A stretch of 9,360 nucleotides of DNA from MAG-120531 sp041163765 (GTDB taxonomy: Bacteria; Bacteroidota; Bacteroidia; Flavobacteriales; Flavobacteriaceae), in contig JBEAQS010000088.1 in NCBI GenBank assembly GCA_041163765.1, positions 1 to 9,360 of the forward strand. The letters are read 5' to 3'. Under the pieces are notes generated by a model. The model saw nothing but the letters and a program-made list of their open reading frames with translations. It made no database searches and was not told the origin of the DNA. Of the stretch, positions 6,110-9,360 are shown in pieces. Position 1 is the stretch's first letter. Every line of letters starts with the position of its first letter. Both the position numbers and the translations under genes were made by a program.

Positions 6110-7435
6110 ATGCAAAAAAAATTGTTCAGACTCTCCATGGTGGCTGCCTTGGCGGGTTTTTTATTCGGCTTTGACACCGTGGTCATCTCTGGAGCAGATC
6201 AAAAACTACAAACTCTTTGGCAATCTACCGACTTTTTTCACGGAACAGTGGTGATGGGTATGGCCCTGTGGGGCACAGTAATCGGCGCACTTTTTGGCGG
6301 ATGGCCCACCCAGCGAATAGGTCGCAAAAAAACACTTTTTTGGATTGGTATCCTCTACTCTGTATCCGCTGTTGGATCAGCCTTAGCTCAAGACCCGGTT
6401 AGTTTTGCCGTATTCCGCTTTCTAGGCGGCCTGGGTATTGGGGCCTCGACCATTGCCGCTCCAGCCTATATTTCAGAGATTGCCCCCGCTAAAGACCGAG
6501 GCCGATTGGTTGGTTTTTATCAATTTATGATTGTATTTGGGATCCTAATTGCCTTTTTGTCCAATTACCTATTGGAAGGAATAGGACCTAATGACTGGCG
6601 TTGGATGATGGGCGTGGAAGCTTTTCCTGCACTCGCTTATACGGCTATGGTCTTCTTTGTCCCTATGAGCCCGCGTTGGTTGGTTTCCAAAGACCGGGTG
6701 GATGAAGCTAAATCAGTGTTGCAGGTATTGGGATCTGATTTGAGTATCGATGATTTGGTCCAAGACCACGCGCACAGCCAAAGTGCTCAGGGGTTATCGG
6801 AATCGGTATTAGACAAAAAATACCGCTTCCCGCTCACCTTGGCAATATTGCTCGCGTTTTTCAATCAATTTTCGGGCATCAATGCCTTTTTGTATTACGC
6901 GCCGAGAATCTTTGAAGCCGCCGGTCTAGGAGCCAGTACCGCTCTACTCAGCGGAATAGGTGTCGGTGTAGTGAATCTCATTTTTACCCTAATCGGCATC
7001 AACCTAATCGACCGATTGGGCAGAAAAACTTTGATGTATTGGGGCTCTTTTGGTTACATCGTCTCGCTTTCCTTGGTGGCACTTGCTTTTGCCGGATCAT
7101 GGGGTGGTTTGTGGGTACCGGTTTTTCTATTCCTATTTATAGCCTCCCACGCCATTGGGCAGGGCACCGTGATTTGGGTCTATATCTCCGAGGTATTTCC
7201 CAACCATTTGCGCAGCAGTGGGCAAGCATGGGGTACTTCTACCCACTGGGTACTGGCCGCCATCATCCCCTCTATGGTTCCTGTGTTATTTACTTGGATT
7301 GGTCCCGCTCCAGTATTTGGATTTTTTGCCTTGATGATGGTGGTTCAACTCGCGTTTGTGCGTTGGATGATGCCGGAAACTAAAGGAGTTCCCCTGGAAG
7401 AGTTAAGCGCTTCATTGACCAAAAGCAAAAAGTAA
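6110..7435 (+). CDS. MFS sugar porter family transporter (XylE/GLUT-like), probable H+ symporter
   Basis: This is a 441-residue inner-membrane transporter with the expected twelve hydrophobic segments in two halves, separated by a hydrophilic loop at about 190-240. Sugar-porter signatures are present: GFLFGFDTVVISG (16-28), RIGRKK (69-74), RFLGGLGIG (103-111) with PAYISEIAPAKDRG (118-131), NQFSGINAFLYY (252-263), DRLGRK (301-306), GQGTVIWVYISEVFP (350-364) and PETKG (422-426). D22 and R103 match D27 and R133 of E. coli XylE, the proton-coupling pair, so H+ symport is inferred rather than uniport. Q253, N258 and W356 match sugar-binding positions; N252 replaces the first Q of the usual QQ. The ATG at 6110 is chosen because MQKKLFRLSM leads straight into TM1. 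The same frame is open upstream to 5924, but that part overlaps waaA and encodes no transporter-like sequence. The sugar specificity (glucose, xylose or other) cannot be decided. Confidence 0.92.
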   Translation: MQKKLFRLSMVAALAGFLFGFDTVVISGADQKLQTLWQSTDFFHGTVVMGMALWGTVIGALFGGWPTQRIGRKKTLFWIGILYSVSAVGSALAQDPVSFAVFRFLGGLGIGASTIAAPAYISEIAPAKDRGRLVGFYQFMIVFGILIAFLSNYLLEGIGPNDWRWMMGVEAFPALAYTAMVFFVPMSPRWLVSKDRVDEAKSVLQVLGSDLSIDDLVQDHAHSQSAQGLSESVLDKKYRFPLTLAILLAFFNQFSGINAFLYYAPRIFEAAGLGASTALLSGIGVGVVNLIFTLIGINLIDRLGRKTLMYWGSFGYIVSLSLVALAFAGSWGGLWVPVFLFLFIASHAIGQGTVIWVYISEVFPNHLRSSGQAWGTSTHWVLAAIIPSMVPVLFTWIGPAPVFGFFALMMVVQLAFVRWMMPETKGVPLEELSASLTKSKK

Positions 7436-7442
7436 TCAAACA

Positions 7443-7470
7443 AAAAAGCCCTTCATGTGAAGGGCTTTTT
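7443..7470. terminator. Bidirectional intrinsic terminator between sugar porter and tRNA-Leu
   Basis: The stem GCCCTTCA / TGAAGGGC (7448-7455 with 7458-7465) is flanked by A5 on the left and T5 on the right, which extend the pairing and provide a U-tract on either strand. It starts 7 nt after the porter stop codon and lies just past the 3' end of the minus-strand tRNA, so it can end both convergent transcripts. Confidence 0.9.
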
Positions 7471-7475
7471 CTTTG

Positions 7476-7557
7476 TACAGGCGGAGAGACTCGAACTCTC
7501 ACACCTCGCGGCACTAGATCCTAAGTCTAGCGTGTCTACCAATTCCACCACGCCTGC
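7476..7557 (-). tRNA. tRNA-Leu, anticodon UAG
   Basis: Reading the minus strand, the acceptor stem GCAGGCG pairs with CGCCTGT, followed by discriminator A. The D arm is GTGG...CAC and contains TTGGTAGA. The anticodon stem is CTAGA/TCTAG, with loop CTTAGGA giving anticodon UAG, which decodes CUN leucine codons. A long variable arm (CC-GCGA-GG stem) marks a class II tRNA, and the T arm is GAGAG-TTCGAGT-CTCTC. A full CCA is not encoded. The first acceptor pair is G1-U72 rather than G-C. At 82 nt the length is normal for tRNA-Leu. Confidence 0.96.
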
Positions 7558-7567
7558 AAAAGGTCTG

Positions 7568-7575
7568 CAAATATA
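7568..7575 (-). promoter_or_regulatory. Bacteroidota-type promoter for tRNA-Leu
   Basis: The minus strand carries TATATTTG, a full TAnnTTTG -7 match, 10 nt before the mature tRNA 5' end. A TTTA at 7597-7594, 18 nt further upstream, could serve as a weak -33 element. The short leader is typical for a tRNA gene. Confidence 0.55.
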
Positions 7576-7624
7576 AAAGGAAAAATTTGAATTTAAATGA
7601 CCTAAGGCCAAAAAGTTCTTTTTG

Positions 7625-7632
7625 TACTTTTA
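7625..7632 (+). promoter_or_regulatory. Weak -7-like element upstream of the M20 peptidase
   Basis: TACTTTTA matches TAnnTTTG except at the last base and sits 16 nt before the ATG at 7649. The gap between the divergent tRNA and this gene is about 90 bp and must hold a promoter, because a strong terminator lies upstream. The assignment to this exact box is tentative, since no -33 element stands out. Confidence 0.3.
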
Positions 7633-7648
7633 GACTTTATTTTATTCC

Positions 7649-9040
7649 ATGAAAGATCTACCCAATTACTTAGAAAACCACCGTGAACGCATGCTCGAAG
7701 AGCTCTTTGAATTATTGCGCATTCCCTCAGTAAGCGCTGACCCAGCCTACAAAAACGATGTGGCCAAGGCAGCGGAAGTGGTGGCTGAGCACCTCAAATC
7801 AGCCGGTTGTGATGGGGTAACCATTTTTCCTACCGAAGGACATCCCATCGTCTATGGTGAAAAAATAATCGACCCTGCCCTACCCACTGTTTTGGTCTAT
7901 GGACACTACGATGTACAGCCCGCTGACCCTATTGAATTATGGGAAAGTCCGCCGTTTACGCCCGTCATCAAAAAAACGGAGCTGCATCCAGAGGGAGCTA
8001 TATTTGCCCGTGGGGCCTGTGACGACAAAGGTCAGATGTTTATGCACATCAAAGCCGTGGAGTGGATGATCCAGTCCGGCAATCTGCCCTGTAACGTAAA
8101 ATTGATGATCGAAGGCGAAGAGGAAGTCGGCAGCGACCACTTGGAATCTTTTGTAGCACAAAACAAATCAAAACTAGCTTGTGATGTCATCCTGATCTCG
8201 GATACGGGCATGATCGCCAACGATGTGCCCTCGATCACCACAGGACTTCGGGGACTGAGCTATGTAGAGGTTTCGGTGACCGGTCCTAATCGCGACCTGC
8301 ATTCCGGTTTATACGGAGGGGCTGTCGCCAATCCAATCAATGCGCTTTGCGAGATGATTGCCGCCCTGAAAGACGAAAATCAACACATCACCATTCCTGG
8401 TTTCTACGATAAGGTAGAAGTGGTTTCTATGGAAGAGCGCGCTGCTATGGCCCAAGCTCCTTTTGACTTGGAAGCGTACCAAAAAGCCTTGAACATCGAT
8501 TCCGTCAGGGGAGAAAAAGGATATACCACCAACGAGCGAAATTCGATTCGGCCTACCCTGGATGTCAATGGAATTTGGGGCGGGTACACCGGTGAAGGAG
8601 CCAAAACAGTGATTGCATCTACCGCCTATGCCAAAATATCCATGCGCTTGGTACCTCACCAAGACTGGCATGAAATCACCCGACTATTCAGTGATTATTT
8701 CACCTCCTTGGCGCCTGAGGGTACTACCGTATCTGTCAAGCCGCACCACGGTGGGATTCCCTATGTAATGCCTACGAACCATCCTGGATACCAGGCTGCA
8801 CACAAAGCCTACGAACACACCTTTGGCGTAGCGCCGATACCACAGCGCAGTGGGGGAAGTATTCCTATAGTCGCTTTATTCGAACAGGAACTCGGATGCA
8901 AATCTGTCTTGATGGGATTTGGGTTGGATTCGGATGCGATTCACTCGCCCAACGAACACTACGGGGTGTGGAATTACTTTAAAGGTATAGAGACCATACC
9001 TTACTTTTATCACTATTTTGTCGAGGCGTCTGCTACGTAA
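7649..9040 (+). CDS. M20-family metallopeptidase, carnosinase/dipeptidase-like
   Basis: This is a 463-residue dinuclear zinc peptidase of the M20 family, closest in motif pattern to cytosolic nonspecific dipeptidases of the carnosinase (CN2) type. Metal ligands and catalytic residues are all visible: H86 and D88 in YGHYDVQP, bridging D125 in ARGACDDKGQ, catalytic E158 and metal ligand E159 in EGEEEVGS, D185 in ISDTG, and H432 in DAIHSPNEHY. The lid/dimerisation domain contains VTGPNRDLHSGLYGG with H218, which in this family reaches into the partner subunit's active site. There is no signal peptide, so it should act in the cytosol, probably on imported dipeptides. The ATG at 7649 begins MKDLPNYLENHRERM, a normal family start. 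The gene is monocistronic as far as seen: a terminator and tRNA lie upstream, and its 3' end overlaps convergent hemW by 28 bp. Substrate preference is not readable. Confidence 0.93.
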   Translation: MKDLPNYLENHRERMLEELFELLRIPSVSADPAYKNDVAKAAEVVAEHLKSAGCDGVTIFPTEGHPIVYGEKIIDPALPTVLVYGHYDVQPADPIELWESPPFTPVIKKTELHPEGAIFARGACDDKGQMFMHIKAVEWMIQSGNLPCNVKLMIEGEEEVGSDHLESFVAQNKSKLACDVILISDTGMIANDVPSITTGLRGLSYVEVSVTGPNRDLHSGLYGGAVANPINALCEMIAALKDENQHITIPGFYDKVEVVSMEERAAMAQAPFDLEAYQKALNIDSVRGEKGYTTNERNSIRPTLDVNGIWGGYTGEGAKTVIASTAYAKISMRLVPHQDWHEITRLFSDYFTSLAPEGTTVSVKPHHGGIPYVMPTNHPGYQAAHKAYEHTFGVAPIPQRSGGSIPIVALFEQELGCKSVLMGFGLDSDAIHSPNEHYGVWNYFKGIETIPYFYHYFVEASAT

Positions 9041-9360
9041 AACAAGGCAGCGGCCCATCCATCGGCTTTAAACCATTGATCGGGGGCCAGCGCAAGCTGG
9101 CCCCCTTTGTTTTGCAACACACCTTGGGCCAACAAAGGTTGGGTAACCTCAGCGAAATAAGGGCGTAATGCACCGGGTAAGGATTGGGGATCAACCCCCC
9201 AGATTGTGCGCAATCCCGTCATCACCAACTCGTTATACCGATCGGCTTCAGTGAGCACCTCAACGGTTTGCGGGGTGATTCCTTGGGATAGGGACTTGAT
9301 GTATTGAGGGTTGTTGGACACGTTCCAAGACCTGGAAAACCCATCAAAGGAATGGGCTGA
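9013..9360 (-). CDS. hemW: Radical SAM heme chaperone HemW, C-terminal part (gene cut by window edge)
   Basis: Only the last 115 codons are present; the radical SAM core with its CxxxCxxC cluster motif would lie beyond the right edge. The visible part has the HemW/HemN C-terminal pattern: SAHSFDGFSRSWNVSNNPQYI at its start, RYNELVMTGLRTIWGVD (41-57), then a winged-helix-like segment ending KADGWAAALF. HemW binds heme and delivers it to respiratory enzymes; many databases call it oxygen-independent coproporphyrinogen III oxidase-like. The frame stays open to the edge, so a GTG at 9321 is internal and not a start. The stop (TAG at 9013-9015) lies inside the tail of the convergent M20 peptidase gene. 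The codons for residues 86-93 of this fragment also form a strong terminator hairpin for the opposite strand. Confidence 0.93.
   Translation of the reverse strand, partial: SAHSFDGFSRSWNVSNNPQYIKSLSQGITPQTVEVLTEADRYNELVMTGLRTIWGVDPQSLPGALRPYFAEVTQPLLAQGVLQNKGGQLALAPDQWFKADGWAAALFYVADASTK
9082..9113 (+). terminator. Intrinsic terminator of the M20 peptidase, embedded in hemW
   Basis: A perfect 10-bp G/C-rich stem, GGGGGCCAGC with GCTGGCCCCC (9082-9091 and 9096-9105), is closed by a GCAA (GNRA) tetraloop and followed at once by TTTGTTTT. It begins 41 nt after the peptidase stop codon. On the minus strand the same hairpin is not followed by a U-tract, so it should act on plus-strand transcripts only. 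The sequence is coding on the opposite strand, as part of hemW. Confidence 0.85.

Noticed and set aside
8309..8671. 120-codon minus-strand frame antisense to the M20 peptidase
   Set aside because: It lies fully inside the lid-domain coding region of a gene with all catalytic residues in place, and the antisense protein shows no family features.
8984..9000. Weak hairpin GGTAT...ATACC as a hemW terminator
   Set aside because: The stem is only 5 bp with a 7-nt loop and a short TTT tract. It is in the right place for hemW but too weak to call.
1..9360. Search for a mobile element, CRISPR array, toxin-antitoxin pair, defence system or biosynthetic cluster
   Set aside because: No transposase, integrase, regular repeat array or small-gene pair was found. 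All substantial coding regions belong to well-known housekeeping or envelope families.

Overview
The window looks like chromosomal DNA of a member of the Bacteroidota, most likely in or near the Flavobacteriales. Three things suggest this: the proteins (a 2-oxoglutarate dehydrogenase E1 with a short N-terminus, a WbpE-like aminotransferase, a WaaA-type Kdo transferase, a HemW end) read as Bacteroidota versions; recognisable Shine-Dalgarno sequences are missing in front of the starts; and TAnnTTTG-like -7 elements lie upstream of several transcription units. The taxon is an inference from these features only. Coding density is high, no gap exceeds about 215 bases, and there is no sign of a mobile element, CRISPR array or phage.

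Layout. On the minus strand, 1-1169 is the N-terminal 389 codons of sucA, running off the left edge. Next, also on minus and read from right to left, is a tight unit: a DegT/WbpE-like sugar aminotransferase (3594-4754), galE (2576-3601, overlapping the previous stop by 8 nt) and an exported amidohydrolase of the Xaa-Pro dipeptidase/imidazolonepropionase-like family (1263-2546). Divergent from this unit across 78 bp is a plus-strand pair: waaA, the Kdo transferase of lipid A assembly (4833-6098), and an MFS sugar porter (6110-7435). A bidirectional intrinsic terminator (7443-7470) separates the porter from a convergent tRNA-Leu(UAG) on minus (7476-7557). A plus-strand M20 metallopeptidase (7649-9040) then meets the C-terminal part of hemW on minus (9013-9360, running off the right edge). 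These two overlap tail to tail by 28 bp.

How the genes fit together. The aminotransferase, GalE and WaaA all belong to cell-envelope glycan synthesis: nucleotide sugars for surface polysaccharide or O-antigen, and the Kdo of the LPS core. They share one divergent intergenic region. The sugar porter could feed hexose or pentose into the same pool. The secreted amidohydrolase and the cytosolic M20 peptidase look like peptide scavenging enzymes. sucA (TCA cycle), hemW (heme delivery) and the tRNA are housekeeping genes.

I see no undescribed multi-gene system here. The points most worth a second look are a strong intrinsic terminator embedded antisense in the hemW reading frame, a four-cysteine insertion in the aminotransferase, and an alanine at the GalE gate position that predicts activity on N-acetylated UDP-sugars.
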